Assembly (NCBI RefSeq): GCF_029948125.1
Contig: NZ_JASAMB010000002.1
Span: 124,001-188,000, forward strand
From: Catellatospora sp. KI3
GTDB taxonomy: Bacteria; Actinomycetota; Actinomycetes; Mycobacteriales; Micromonosporaceae
Length of the DNA: 64,000 bases
Direction: 5' to 3'
In this document: positions 8,358 through 15,939 of the stretch, piece after piece
Layout: every line of letters begins with the position of its first letter
Position numbering within the stretch: position 1 is the stretch's first letter
The notes under the pieces: model-generated
What the model saw: only the letters and a program-made list of their open reading frames with translations
Database searches by the model: none
What the model was told of the DNA's origin: nothing
Made by a program: the position numbers and the translations under genes

Positions 8358-9844
8358 GCGATCCTCTTCTGTTGATCGGATTGTTGGCGGTTCCCCTGGC
8401 CGGGGCGGTGCTGGCTGCCGCGCTGCGCGGCCGGGCCGGGCTGGTCGCGGCCACCGCCGTGTCCGCGCTGACGCTGCTGCTGGCCGTGCCGCTGGGCTTC
8501 GACCGGGCACCCGCCGCGGCCGGGCGCGGGGTGCATCCGTGGCACCAGGCGGACCTGCCCTGGGTGCCCGCGCTGCACCTGCGGCTGCAGCTGGGCGTGG
8601 ACGGGATCTCGTACCCCCTGGTGGTGCTCACCGCCCTGCTGACCCTGCTGTGCTGCGGCTTCCTGCTGTGGCAGCGCCCGGAGCGGGCGCACCTGCTGGC
8701 GGCGCTGCTGCTGGTGATCGAGGTCGGCATCCTCGGCACGTTCCTGGCCCTGAACCTGGTGCTGTTCTTCCTCGCCTTCGAGGTGGTGCTGCTGCCGATG
8801 GCGGCGGTCATCGCGGGCTGGGGCGGCCCGGCCCGGCGCGCGGCCGCGCTGAAGTTCGCGCTCTACACCCTGGCCGGTTCGGTGCTGCTGCTGGTCGGCG
8901 TGGTCGCGGTGGTCGTCCAGACCAACACCGCCGACCTGGTATCGCTGACCGCCCAGCCCACCCTCGGCCGCACCGCCCAGCTGTGGATCTTCGGCCTGTT
9001 CGCGCTCGCCTTCGCGGTCAAGAGCCCGCTCTGGCCGCTGCACACCTGGCTGCCCGACGCGCACACCGAGGCGCCGACCGTCGGCAGCGTGATCCTGGCC
9101 GGGGTGCTGCTGAAGATGGGCACGTACGGGCTGATCCGGGTCGGCCTCGGCGTCACCCCGCAGGGCGCCGCGCACTTCGCGCTGGTACTCGGCGCGCTGG
9201 CCGTCACCGCCATCCTGGTCGGGTCGCTGGTGTGCCTGCGGCAGACGGAGCTGAAGCGGCTCATCGCGTACTCGTCGGTCGGGCACATGGGCTTCGTGCT
9301 GCTCGGCATCGCCGCCGGGGCCGCGGGCAGCGCCATCGGCGTGCAGGCCGCCCTGATCGGCAACATCGCGCACGGCGTGCTGACCGGCCTGCTGTTCTTC
9401 CTCGCCGGGGCGATCAAGGACCGGACGCACACCGGACTGCTCGGCGACCTCGGCGGGCTGCGCGAGCGCCAGCCGTGGCTCGCGGGCATCCTCGGCCTGG
9501 CCGCCCTGGGCAGCCTCGGCCTGCCGGGTCTGGCCGGGTTCTGGGGCGAGGCGTTCGCCGTGGTCGCCGCCGTGCGGCTGGGCGGCACCGGCTGGCTGGT
9601 GCTGGCGGTGCTGGCCGCGATCGGCGGCGCGCTGACCGCGGCGTACCTGCTGCGGCTGCTGCGCCGGGTCAGCCACGGCCCGGCCGCCCCGGCGCTGGCC
9701 GGTGCCGCCGAGGCGCGCGTGCCCGAGCTGGTCGCCTGGGCGCCGCTGGTGCTGCTGGCGCTGCTGATCGGCGTACTGCCGGGGCTGGTGCTGACCGCGT
9801 CGGCCGGTGCGGTCGACGCCCTTACCGCAGGAGTGGCGCCGTGA
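8354..9844 (+). CDS. nuoM: NADH-quinone oxidoreductase subunit M
   Basis: NuoM is the middle antiporter-like subunit of the membrane arm. The 496-residue protein carries LAFEVVLLPMAAV with the conserved glutamate, [17 protein letters not shown] with the conserved lysine, and the following ILAGVLLKMGTYGLIR helix. The start ATG 8354 overlaps the nuoL stop (ATGA). The stop overlaps nuoN in GTGA. Confidence 0.93.
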   Translation: MSDPLLLIGLLAVPLAGAVLAAALRGRAGLVAATAVSALTLLLAVPLGFDRAPAAAGRGVHPWHQADLPWVPALHLRLQLGVDGISYPLVVLTALLTLLCCGFLLWQRPERAHLLAALLLVIEVGILGTFLALNLVLFFLAFEVVLLPMAAVIAGWGGPARRAAALKFALYTLAGSVLLLVGVVAVVVQTNTADLVSLTAQPTLGRTAQLWIFGLFALAFAVKSPLWPLHTWLPDAHTEAPTVGSVILAGVLLKMGTYGLIRVGLGVTPQGAAHFALVLGALAVTAILVGSLVCLRQTELKRLIAYSSVGHMGFVLLGIAAGAAGSAIGVQAALIGNIAHGVLTGLLFFLAGAIKDRTHTGLLGDLGGLRERQPWLAGILGLAALGSLGLPGLAGFWGEAFAVVAAVRLGGTGWLVLAVLAAIGGALTAAYLLRLLRRVSHGPAAPALAGAAEARVPELVAWAPLVLLALLIGVLPGLVLTASAGAVDALTAGVAP

Positions 9845-11352
9845 CGTGGACCCCGCTGACGCCCCTGCTGGCCGCCGCGGCCACCGCGCTGCTGGCGCTG
9901 GTCTCGGACCTGCTCGCACCGGGGCGCTGGCGCGTGCCGTACGCGGTGGCGCTGCTCGGCACGCTGGTGACGCTCGCGGCGGCGGTGGCCACCCCGGTCA
10001 GCCGCGCGGGCAGCGTGTTCTGCGCTGGCACGTCCACCGGCGGCGACGCGATCTTCCCCGTCGACTGCGCGTACGTCTACGACGGCCGGGCCAGACTCGT
10101 CGCCGTGGTGGTGGTCGCCCTGACCGCCGCCGCGCTGCTGCTGTGGGCCCCGGCGCTGCGCGACGGGGAGGCACCGGTCGGTGAGGCCGTCTTCCTGCTG
10201 GCCGCCGCCATGACCGGCGGCGTCGCCCTGGCCGGCGCCGGTGACCTGGTCACCCTGATCGTGGCCCTGGAGACCCTGACCGTCCCGCTGTACGTCCTGG
10301 TCGCGCTGCACCGGCGGCGCCAGTCCGACGCCTCGGCCGCCTCGGTCACCTTCTTCGCCAACAGCGTCGTGGCCACCGCGGTGAGTCTGCTGGGCGCGGC
10401 CCTGCTGTACCTGGCCACCGGCACGGTGCAGCTGCGCGGCCTGACCTCGGTGCCCGAGCCGGTCCCCGGCGAGTGGCATCCGGTGGCGCTGACGGGGCTG
10501 GTGCTGGTGCTGGTCGGCCTCGGCTTCAAGGTCGCCGCCGCCCCGCTGCACGCCTGGGCGCCCACCACCTACGACGGCGCCCCGGTGCCGGTCGCGGCGT
10601 TCCTGTCCACCGCCTCCAAGCTCGGCGGCGTGGCCGCGATCCTGATCGTGGTGCAGGGCGTGCTGCAGAACGGGCCGTCCGGGCCGGACCGCGGCATGTT
10701 CATCGCCGCCGGGGTGGCGCTGGCGATGCTCGCGGCCCTGTCGATGGTGCTCGGCACGCTCGGCGCGCTGCGCCAGCGGCGTACCGTCCGCCTGCTGGCC
10801 TGGTCGTCGGTGGCGCAGGCCGGGTTCGTGCTGGCCCCGCTGGGCGGGCTGTCCGGCCTGGCGGTCCTGGGGCCGGCGGTCGGCCTGCTGGACGCCGCCC
10901 TGGCGTACGCGGTGTTCTTCGTGGTCCTGGAGGTCGCCGCGTTCGCCGCCGTGGTGGCGCTGCGGCCCGGCGAGGCCGACGGCGGCAGCCTCGACGACCT
11001 GCGCGGGCTGGGCCGCCGGGCGCCGTGGCGCGCGGCCGGGTTCGCGTTCGCGCTGATCGGGCTGGCCGGACTGCCGCCGGTGCTGGCCGGGCTGTTCGCG
11101 AAGATCACCGTGCTGCAGGCGCTGGTCGGGGTCGACTCGTACCGCCTGGCGATGCTGGTAGCCCTGGTCTCCGTCGCGGGCCTGGCCGTCTACTGGCGCC
11201 CGGTGGCCGCCCTGTACCGGGGCGGTGACGGCGCGGCGGTGACCCGGCCCAGCTGGGCGCCGACCGCGGCGCTGACCCTGGCTGTGGCGGTCGGCGTGGT
11301 GCTCACAGTGGCGCCGCAGCTGCTGTACACGGCGGTCAGCGCCTGGCGGTGA
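9841..11352 (+). CDS. nuoN: NADH-quinone oxidoreductase subunit N
   Basis: NuoN is the third antiporter-like subunit of complex I and the last gene of this cluster. The 503-residue protein has about 14 helices. It shows VALETLTVPLYVLVAL with the conserved glutamate, and GLGFKVAAAPLHAWAPTTYD with the conserved lysine, then FLSTASKLGG. It starts at GTG 9841 inside the nuoM stop. The following 176 bp contain no gene. Confidence 0.92.
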   Translation: MTWTPLTPLLAAAATALLALVSDLLAPGRWRVPYAVALLGTLVTLAAAVATPVSRAGSVFCAGTSTGGDAIFPVDCAYVYDGRARLVAVVVVALTAAALLLWAPALRDGEAPVGEAVFLLAAAMTGGVALAGAGDLVTLIVALETLTVPLYVLVALHRRRQSDASAASVTFFANSVVATAVSLLGAALLYLATGTVQLRGLTSVPEPVPGEWHPVALTGLVLVLVGLGFKVAAAPLHAWAPTTYDGAPVPVAAFLSTASKLGGVAAILIVVQGVLQNGPSGPDRGMFIAAGVALAMLAALSMVLGTLGALRQRRTVRLLAWSSVAQAGFVLAPLGGLSGLAVLGPAVGLLDAALAYAVFFVVLEVAAFAAVVALRPGEADGGSLDDLRGLGRRAPWRAAGFAFALIGLAGLPPVLAGLFAKITVLQALVGVDSYRLAMLVALVSVAGLAVYWRPVAALYRGGDGAAVTRPSWAPTAALTLAVAVGVVLTVAPQLLYTAVSAWR

Positions 11353-11413
11353 TGGAACTCCGCGCAGCGAGCCGGACATACGCTCTGTAACGGGGGCAAT
11401 TGGTCCTACCTTG

Positions 11414-11443
11414 GAGTCGGCTGGAATTTCTTTCAGTCGACTC
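11414..11443. promoter_or_regulatory. Operator-like inverted repeat upstream of htpX
   Basis: GAGTCGGCTG and CAGTCGACTC form a 9-of-10 inverted repeat with a 10-nt spacer, about 85 bp before the protease start. It could bind a dimeric regulator; no factor can be named. Confidence 0.3.
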
Positions 11444-11528
11444 ACAGCGCGTAACGGGAAGGCCACCGGGTAACCACCGGTTGGACCAGTTGCGCGGTCA
11501 CCCACCGCGCCAGACGTGGAGGGAATGG

Positions 11529-12407
11529 ATGCACAGCCACAACGGCCTCAAGACGGCGGCGCTGCTCGGCCTGCTGACGGCGATGATCCTCGCGGTCGGC
11601 TACTGGCTCGGCGGCAGCGGCGGCCTGGTCATCGCGGTGCTCATCTCGCTGGTCATGAACGGTGTCAGCTACTTCTTCTCCGACAAGCTGGCGCTGCGCT
11701 CGATGCACGCGCAACCGGTCAGCGAGGCGGAGTTCCCGCAGCTCTACCAGATGGTGCGGGAGCTGTCCCAGCAGGCCGGCCAGCCCATGCCCCGCCTGTA
11801 CGTCAGCCCCACCATGCAGCCCAACGCCTTCGCCACCGGCCGTAACCCGCAGCACGCCGCGGTCGCCGTGACCGAGGGCATCACCCGCATCCTCGACTAC
11901 CGCGAGCTGCGGGCCGTCATCGGTCACGAGTTGTCGCACGTCTACAACCGCGACATCCTCATCTCCAGCGTGGCGGGCGCCCTGGCGGGCATCATCACCA
12001 TGCTGGCCAACCTGGCCTGGTTCCTGCCCATCGGCGGAGGCGACGACGAGGACGGCGTGAACCCGCTGGCCATGCTCATGATGCTGATCCTGGGCCCGCT
12101 GGCGGCCTCGATCATCCAGATGGCGATCAGCCGCAGCCGCGAGTTCCAGGCCGACGCCTCCGGCGCGCAGCTGACCAACGACCCGCTGGCGCTCGCCAGC
12201 GCCCTCAAGAAGATCCACCTGGGGGTGCAGCAGCTGCCGCTGCCCGCCGAGGGCCAGCTCGCCAGCTCCGCCCACCTGATGATCGACAACCCGCTGCGGG
12301 GCGGCGGCATCGCCTCCCTGTTCTCCACCCACCCGCCGATGGAGGAGCGCGTCCGCCGCCTGGAGGCCATGGCCGCCAACTCCGGCCCGATCCAGTACAT
12401 GCGCTGA
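11529..12407 (+). CDS. htpX: HtpX-type M48 membrane metalloprotease
   Basis: This is a zinc-dependent endopeptidase that degrades damaged membrane proteins on the cytoplasmic side. The 292-residue protein has two N-terminal membrane helices (about 10-28 and 31-50), the zinc motif HELSHVYNRD at 133-142 (ligands H133 and H137, catalytic E134), two more helices, and the third zinc ligand E205 in SREFQADASGA. The final STHPPMEERVRRL is also typical of the family. The start ATG 11529 is chosen because GGAGGG lies 5-6 nt upstream. Confidence 0.92.
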   Translation: MHSHNGLKTAALLGLLTAMILAVGYWLGGSGGLVIAVLISLVMNGVSYFFSDKLALRSMHAQPVSEAEFPQLYQMVRELSQQAGQPMPRLYVSPTMQPNAFATGRNPQHAAVAVTEGITRILDYRELRAVIGHELSHVYNRDILISSVAGALAGIITMLANLAWFLPIGGGDDEDGVNPLAMLMMLILGPLAASIIQMAISRSREFQADASGAQLTNDPLALASALKKIHLGVQQLPLPAEGQLASSAHLMIDNPLRGGGIASLFSTHPPMEERVRRLEAMAANSGPIQYMR

Positions 12408-12580
12408 CGCACCCGCCCACCCGCCCGACTGGCCAGGTGGGCGGCGCCGCCGCCTTCCGGGGCCAAGATCGCCGTTTCCGGTCGAGACGTGGAGCCAGGC
12501 TCCGCGAAAAGACCGGGGGCGGCGATCTTCACAGCTGCCCGGGCCAGCGCGTATGGTGCGGCGACCGTATCCTCTGGCCC

Positions 12581-12670
12581 GTGCTCGAGAACCTCAACAG
12601 CTACGAGTTCGTGGCGTGCCTGCTCATCCCCGTCGCCGGCGTCCTGTTTCTCGTCCGGCGCCGCTCGTGA
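12581..12670 (+). CDS. Putative leaderless 29-aa membrane peptide
   Basis: A very short reading frame begins at GTG 12581. A TATCCT box ends 7 nt before the start, the usual layout of a leaderless actinobacterial gene. Nearly all codons end in G or C. The peptide has a polar N-terminus (VLENLNSYEF), one membrane helix and a basic VRRRS end. No function is known to me. It could be a spurious frame; the promoter position and codon use argue that it is real. Confidence 0.42.
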   Translation: MLENLNSYEFVACLLIPVAGVLFLVRRRS

Positions 12671-12683
12671 GGCGACGACGCGA

Positions 12684-12723
12684 CAGGGGGCACCGGCGAG
12701 CGGGATGCCGCCGGAGCCCCCTG
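12684..12723. terminator. Bidirectional terminator between convergent genes
   Basis: CAGGGGGC pairs with GCCCCCTG, with an inner CCGGCG/CGCCGG stem. It lies between the plus-strand micro-ORF and the end of the minus-strand YajQ gene. Confidence 0.6.
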
Positions 12724-12739
12724 AGTGTCGGAACGGGCG

Positions 12740-13231
12740 CTACCGGTAGTTCGTGAACTGCAGGGCGACCCCGAAGTCGCCACCCTTGAGCAGGGTGATG
12801 ACCTCCTGGAGGTCGTCCTTCTTCTTGCCGGTGACGCGAAGCTGGTCGCCCTGGATCTGCGCCTGCACGCCCTTGGGCCCCTCATCGCGGATCTTCTTGG
12901 AGATCGCCTTGGCCTTCTCCGAGTCGATACCCTGCACGATCTTGCAGTCGATCTTGTACGTCTTCCCAGAGGCCTTCGGGTCGCCCGCGTCCAGCGACTT
13001 CAGGGAGATGTTCCGCTTGATCAGCTTCTCCTTGAAGACGTCCAGCGCGGCCTTCACCCGCTCCTCGGAGTTGGCCTCCAGGGCGACGTTCTCGCCGGAC
13101 CAGGCGATGGAGGCTCCCGTGTCGCGGAAGTCGAACCGCTGCGCCAGCTCCTTCTCGGTCTGGTTCAGCGCGTTGTCCACCTCCTGCCGATCTACCTTGC
13201 TGACGATGTCGAAGGACGGGTTAGCTGCCAT
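12740..13231 (-). CDS. YajQ family nucleotide-binding protein
   Basis: The 163-residue protein belongs to the YajQ/UPF0234 family; members bind nucleotides, and some bind cyclic di-GMP and act as regulators. It shows the family start [14 protein letters not shown] with the basic-acidic second segment [16 protein letters not shown], and the C-terminal [10 protein letters not shown] then [10 protein letters not shown]. Length is typical. It is transcribed away from tRNA-Tyr. Whether the actinobacterial protein senses c-di-GMP is not shown here; a GGDEF-EAL protein is encoded 7 kb away. Confidence 0.92.
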   Translation of the reverse strand: MAANPSFDIVSKVDRQEVDNALNQTEKELAQRFDFRDTGASIAWSGENVALEANSEERVKAALDVFKEKLIKRNISLKSLDAGDPKASGKTYKIDCKIVQGIDSEKAKAISKKIRDEGPKGVQAQIQGDQLRVTGKKKDDLQEVITLLKGGDFGVALQFTNYR

Positions 13232-13283
13232 GCGTTCCGTTTTAGCAGATCCGGCGGCGCGCTGTGCTCATGGTCCGACCCGG

Positions 13284-13314
13284 TTGCACATCCGGGGCTC
13301 CGTACCGCTATCCT
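13284..13314 (+). promoter_or_regulatory. Promoter of tRNA-Tyr
   Basis: TTGCAC (13284-13289) and TATCCT (13309-13314) are separated by 19 bp and lie 46 bp before the tRNA. Confidence 0.5.
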
Positions 13315-13359
13315 TATCGAGCCACGCTGCCCCAGGGCGGCGCTGGCAACGCTGTACCA

Positions 13360-13443
13360 GGCGGGTTGCCCGAGCGGCCAATGGGAGCGGACTGTAAATC
13401 CGTCGCGAAAGCTACAGAGGTTCGAATCCTCTACCCGCCACCA
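13360..13443 (+). tRNA. tRNA-Tyr (GTA), with encoded CCA
   Basis: This is a type II tRNA with acceptor stem GGCGGGT/ACCCGCC, a long variable arm (CGTCGCGAAAGCTACAG region), T-loop TTCGAAT, anticodon GTA at 13394-13396, discriminator A and an encoded CCA. Its 3' end is repeated downstream at 15794 and, degenerate, at 16994, showing that this tRNA has served as an integration site. Confidence 0.95.
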
Positions 13444-13449
13444 ACAGCA
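13417..13449. repeat. attL-like site in the tRNA-Tyr 3' end
   Basis: These 33 bp run from the T-arm (GAGGTTCGAATCC) through the CCA to ACAGCA and recur without change at 15794-15826. This is the layout left by a tyrosine recombinase that integrates into a tRNA 3' end and restores it. Confidence 0.75.
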
Positions 13450-13492
13450 AGAACACGGCTCTGACCAGCAACAACGGTCAGGGCCGTGTTCT
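13449..13492 (+). terminator. Terminator after tRNA-Tyr
   Basis: Arms GAACACGGCTCTGACC and GGTCAGGGCCGTGTTC pair almost perfectly around a 9-nt loop and are followed by a T-rich stretch. Confidence 0.75.
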
Positions 13493-13639
13493 GTCTTCGT
13501 TCCCAGTGGGTCCGGCTGGGTCCAGCGGTCTGCGGCAGTCCACGGGAACATGACGGGAACGCATCGCTCCAAGATCATCGCGAACGTGGGGAACCCGACT
13601 TGCGGCTACATCGCGCCATAAGCTCACCGTGATCGCTAA

Positions 13640-13684
13640 ACTGTCTAGCGACTAGACAGTTGAAGTGTCTAGTCGCTAGACTTA
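13640..13684. promoter_or_regulatory. Two operator palindromes ahead of the HicA-like gene
   Basis: The first site has arms ACTGTCTAG and CTAGACAGT around CGA (13640-13660), a perfect 9-bp inverted repeat. The second has GTCTAG and CTAGAC around TCG (13667-13681). They end about 10 bp before ATG 13691, so a bound repressor would block the start. HicB antitoxins commonly autoregulate; GntR-type regulators also use GTCTAG-like half-sites. Confidence 0.6.
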
Positions 13685-13690
13685 CGCTTC

Positions 13691-13930
13691 ATGGGTAGAA
13701 CCATGACGGCGCGCGCGGTGGTCCAGCGCATCAAGGAACTCGGTGGATACCACGTGCGCACCAAGGGCTCCCATGCGACGTACGAGGCGACGAAGGTGGA
13801 CAGCCAGGGACGGGTCGTGGCAACGGCCAAGACGGTGGTTGCCATGCATAGCCGAGACGTACCGATTGGAACGCTCAGTGCTATCGAGCGGCAACTGGCG
13901 CCAGTGTTTGGTGAAGGGTGGCTGATCTGA
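13691..13930 (+). CDS. hicA: HicA-like mRNA interferase toxin
   Basis: The 79-residue protein matches the small double-stranded-RNA-binding-fold toxins of the HicA/YcfA family, which cleave mRNA when freed from HicB. Visible features are VVQRIKELGGYHVRTKGSHATYE, with the family's glycine-aromatic turn and the catalytic histidine in KGSHATY, and the C-terminal VPIGTLSAIERQ. The start may be ATG 13691 or ATG 13703. It overlaps the next gene by 1 bp (TGATG). Codon third positions are less G/C-rich than in the flanking core genes, which suggests transfer. Confidence 0.8.
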   Translation: MGRTMTARAVVQRIKELGGYHVRTKGSHATYEATKVDSQGRVVATAKTVVAMHSRDVPIGTLSAIERQLAPVFGEGWLI

Positions 13931-14514
13931 TGGCGAATACAAGCGAGGCACGTGTCTACCGGGTCGTAGTCCGCCGGGATCCAGGCGACCCTCGGTACTG
14001 GCTGGCAGAGGTCGAAGGGCTGCAAGGAGCCCACACTTTTGCACGTAGCCTTCATGCCCTCGAACGGTATATCCGGGAAGTCATCGTGCTTGCCGCTGAC
14101 CTGCCAGATGAAGCCGAAGATGAACTGCAACTGGATTGGGACATTCATACCGGCGACGATTCTCTTGACGAAGAAGCAGCCGATTTGCGCCGTCAGCGTC
14201 AACTCATTGAGTCAATGTTGAGTCATGTGCTCAAAGCGTCACAGGCCATGGCGGCGAAACTCGTTGTCGACCATCATTACTCGATCCGTGACACTGCCGT
14301 CTTGGTGGCCATGTCACCGGCGCGGGTTGGTCAGCTGGTTCCCCAGGACGCTCAGAGTCGTGAGATTCGACCAAAGGCTGAGCGAAGCACTCAGAGTCGT
14401 GAGATCGCGCCGAAGGCTGAGCGAAGCTCTGGTCCCGTCGAGTACGTTCCCCGTGCACGCAAGTTGTCGCCGAGAAGTTGGTCACCAACAAGGGGATCTG
14501 CTGACGCAGCTTGA
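13930..14514 (+). CDS. hicB: HicB-like antitoxin with extended C-terminus
   Basis: The N-terminal part (about 1-65) resembles the HicB domain: VYRVVVRRDPGDPRYWLAEV, then HTFARSLHALERYIREVIVL. It pairs with HicA and would neutralise it. A charged linker is followed by a helix-turn-helix-like stretch (SIRDTAVLVAMSPARVGQLV, about residues 117-136) that would bind the upstream palindromes. The last 60 residues hold a 13-residue tandem repeat (SREI-PKAERS). The start ATG 13930 overlaps the hicA stop; GTG 13918 is an in-frame alternative. At 194 residues it is longer than typical HicB proteins. Confidence 0.7.
   Translation: MANTSEARVYRVVVRRDPGDPRYWLAEVEGLQGAHTFARSLHALERYIREVIVLAADLPDEAEDELQLDWDIHTGDDSLDEEAADLRRQRQLIESMLSHVLKASQAMAAKLVVDHHYSIRDTAVLVAMSPARVGQLVPQDAQSREIRPKAERSTQSREIAPKAERSSGPVEYVPRARKLSPRSWSPTRGSADAA
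14351..14428 (+). repeat. 39-bp tandem repeat inside hicB
   Basis: Two adjacent copies begin CTCAGAGTCGTGAGAT and end GGCTGAGCGAAGC. The unit is a multiple of three, so the frame is kept and the peptide SREIxPKAERS is doubled. Confidence 0.75.
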
Positions 14515-14550
14515 CTTGCGGATGCCCTGCTCAGTTGCGAGCTGAGCCGT

Positions 14551-14709
14551 GATCCCCTCGGACTGGCGGGCTCTGCCTAAGCGCAGGACGGGGTCCGTAG
14601 TGCCGACGAGGCTTCAAGATTTTTCTGCGAAGCGTTTAGAAAAATCTTGGAGTGTCGGCACGGAGTGGCCCCGGCCTGCGCTTACCTGTGGCGACTGGCC
14701 GAGGGGATC
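14551..14709. repeat. 159-bp long interrupted palindrome
   Basis: Four nested pairs of arms occur in order: GATCCCCTCGG (14551) with CCGAGGGGATC (14699); TAAGCGCAGG (14578) with CCTGCGCTTA (14675); GTGCCGAC (14600) with GTCGGCAC (14654); CAAGATTTTTCT (14615) with AGAAAAATCTTG (14638), closing on an 11-nt loop. Together they make one extended hairpin. It may be an origin or transfer structure of the integrated element, a structured RNA, or a palindromic MITE. Confidence 0.8.
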
Positions 14710-15262
14710 TTGCCGATCCCTGAGGTCGGTCGGGGTTTGGGGTGGAACCCCAAGGTCTTAGGAAGCCCTGGTGTTCGGGTGTGGCGGCGTCGCGGGAGGC
14801 GCGGCCTGGTCTGCGACGGGCATCCGAAAAAATCTTATTCTCTTCCTCTGCCAACATCATCTTTCGCGTTAAACGGACCTTTGTTCGGCTGTCGCCGTGG
14901 CCACCATCGCGGTCGACCAGCGGCGCCAGGGGTCGGCTGGTCGATCATCAGCCGCGTTGATCGGGCGCTCACCTGCTGAAATGTTCGCCGTGGCGCGGTC
15001 GATCTTCTGACGTGGTCAGGCGTCCCGTGTCGGCCTGCCGGGCGGGCGCGGGCCGCGCGCGGGCCGGAGGCAGAGCGCGGCGGCCCTGGCGCCCTGGCCC
15101 GGCGCGGCCGCTTGCGGCCGCCTTGACCTCGTAAGGAAAGTTTCGACAGATGCCGATGGCAGCAGTGAGCTGCGTGGTGGCTCGGTTGATCGAAGCAGCG
15201 GGTTAGAGGCTGGCGCTGCCGGATGGTGCAGATGTCTCCGGCCTAGGCCGTATCCCAAGCAC

Positions 15263-15440
15263 ATGCTGGCTCGTAAGTACTACGTGTGTTGTGCATGAGG
15301 CGGGCCTCGCTCGTCGTTATGCCGATCCACGCTTTTTCGATCAGGCCGTAACTCATGGGCGGGCTTGCTCGTCAGTACTCCGAGTCACTGCTTCTTCGAC
15401 CGTTACCGAAGGGGGAGTTCGCTCGTTGCTACGCAAGGAA
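15263..15440 (+). repeat. Degenerate direct repeats
   Basis: GCTCGT followed by a TA-containing triplet series recurs at 15269, 15309, 15367 and 15421, with spacing of 40, 58 and 54 bp. The two middle units share ATG-GGCGGGC(C/T)T at their start. The pattern is imperfect and could be decayed coding repeats or iteron-like sites. Confidence 0.35.
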
Positions 15441-15491
15441 CGGAAAGCTGGGCACCGCGCTTAGCTCCGTCAGTGAGAGAAAGGGAGTCTG

Positions 15492-15629
15492 CTGGAAAAC
15501 TGGAAGCTGGTGCTAATCACCGGCATGTTGCGGATGGTCCGGTTTGCTTTGGCGAGCTGGGGCCGGACCATCCGCCTCTGCGTGATGACCATAGTCATTG
15601 GCTGGGTCATCTGGGTTGTGCTTGGATAG
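15492..15629 (+). CDS. Possible 45-aa transmembrane protein
   Basis: A frame ending at TAG 15627 encodes LENWKLVLITGMLRMVRFAL, then SWGRTIRLCVM and a hydrophobic tail ending WVVLG. AAGGGAG lies 4 nt before CTG 15492; GTG 15510 or ATG 15525 are other possible starts. It has one or two membrane helices with basic residues between them. Small membrane proteins are common in actinomycete integrative elements, but I cannot name this one. Confidence 0.3.
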   Translation: MENWKLVLITGMLRMVRFALASWGRTIRLCVMTIVIGWVIWVVLG

Positions 15630-15746
15630 CACACCCCCTAGGTGCTCTGCACAACGAGCGAGTGGTTGGCCGGTGACGGCTCGAGATCGCTTCGTTGCTT
15701 ATGAGCATCCATCACACGCGTGAAGCCCGCTACGGGTTGAGTGCGT

Positions 15747-15787
15747 CAAGAGCGGGTGCCTCCGGCAAGCGGAGCCACCCGCTCTTG
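15747..15787. terminator. Strong hairpin just before the second att-like site
   Basis: CAAGAGCGGGTG pairs perfectly with CACCCGCTCTTG, with an inner CTCC/GGAG stem. It ends 6 bp before the duplicated tRNA-Tyr end. Confidence 0.6.
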
Positions 15788-15793
15788 TTGTCT

Positions 15794-15826
15794 GAGGTTC
15801 GAATCCTCTACCCGCCACCAACAGCA
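15794..15826. repeat. attR-like site: exact copy of the tRNA-Tyr 3' end
   Basis: These 33 bp are identical to 13417-13449 (T-arm to ACAGCA). The upstream part of the tRNA is missing, so it is a truncated copy and not a gene. The two copies bound a 2377-bp segment. Confidence 0.75.
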
Positions 15827-15828
15827 GA

Positions 15829-15873
15829 ACGAGCCCCTGACCGGGCGAAATCCGGTCAGGGGCTCGTTCGTGT
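15829..15873. terminator. Hairpin after the second att-like site
   Basis: AACGAGCCCCTGACCGG pairs with CCGGTCAGGGGCTCGTT around GCGAAAT. It is the counterpart of the terminator that follows the intact tRNA-Tyr. Confidence 0.65.
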
Positions 15874-15939
15874 CGGTCCAGCCGTGACAGCTGTATCCCG
15901 CTGTCTGCGGCAAATATGCGGCAAAGTTCTCCGCCAAGA

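Larger units (their letters stand above)
14515..15491. other. Gene-poor accessory stretch
   Basis: About 980 bp with no gene I can support. It contains a long palindrome (14551-14709), a small hairpin near 14735-14755 (GGGGTTT/GGAACCCC), an AT-rich run near 14825-14885, a GC-rich block at 15040-15120, and degenerate direct repeats at 15263-15440. Short frames exist on both strands, but none shows codon bias or known motifs. Confidence 0.5.

Noticed and set aside
7502-9919. Minus-strand frame opposite nuoL/nuoM
   Set aside because: Composed of Gln/Arg/His repeats that mirror Leu/Ala codons of membrane helices.
13192-13578. Minus-strand frame with CCWWRVEDSNLCSFRDG
   Set aside because: This is the translated reverse strand of tRNA-Tyr, a common false gene.
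15365-15676. 103-codon plus-strand frame in the accessory stretch
   Set aside because: No codon bias, no ribosome site and no motif; it runs across degenerate repeats.
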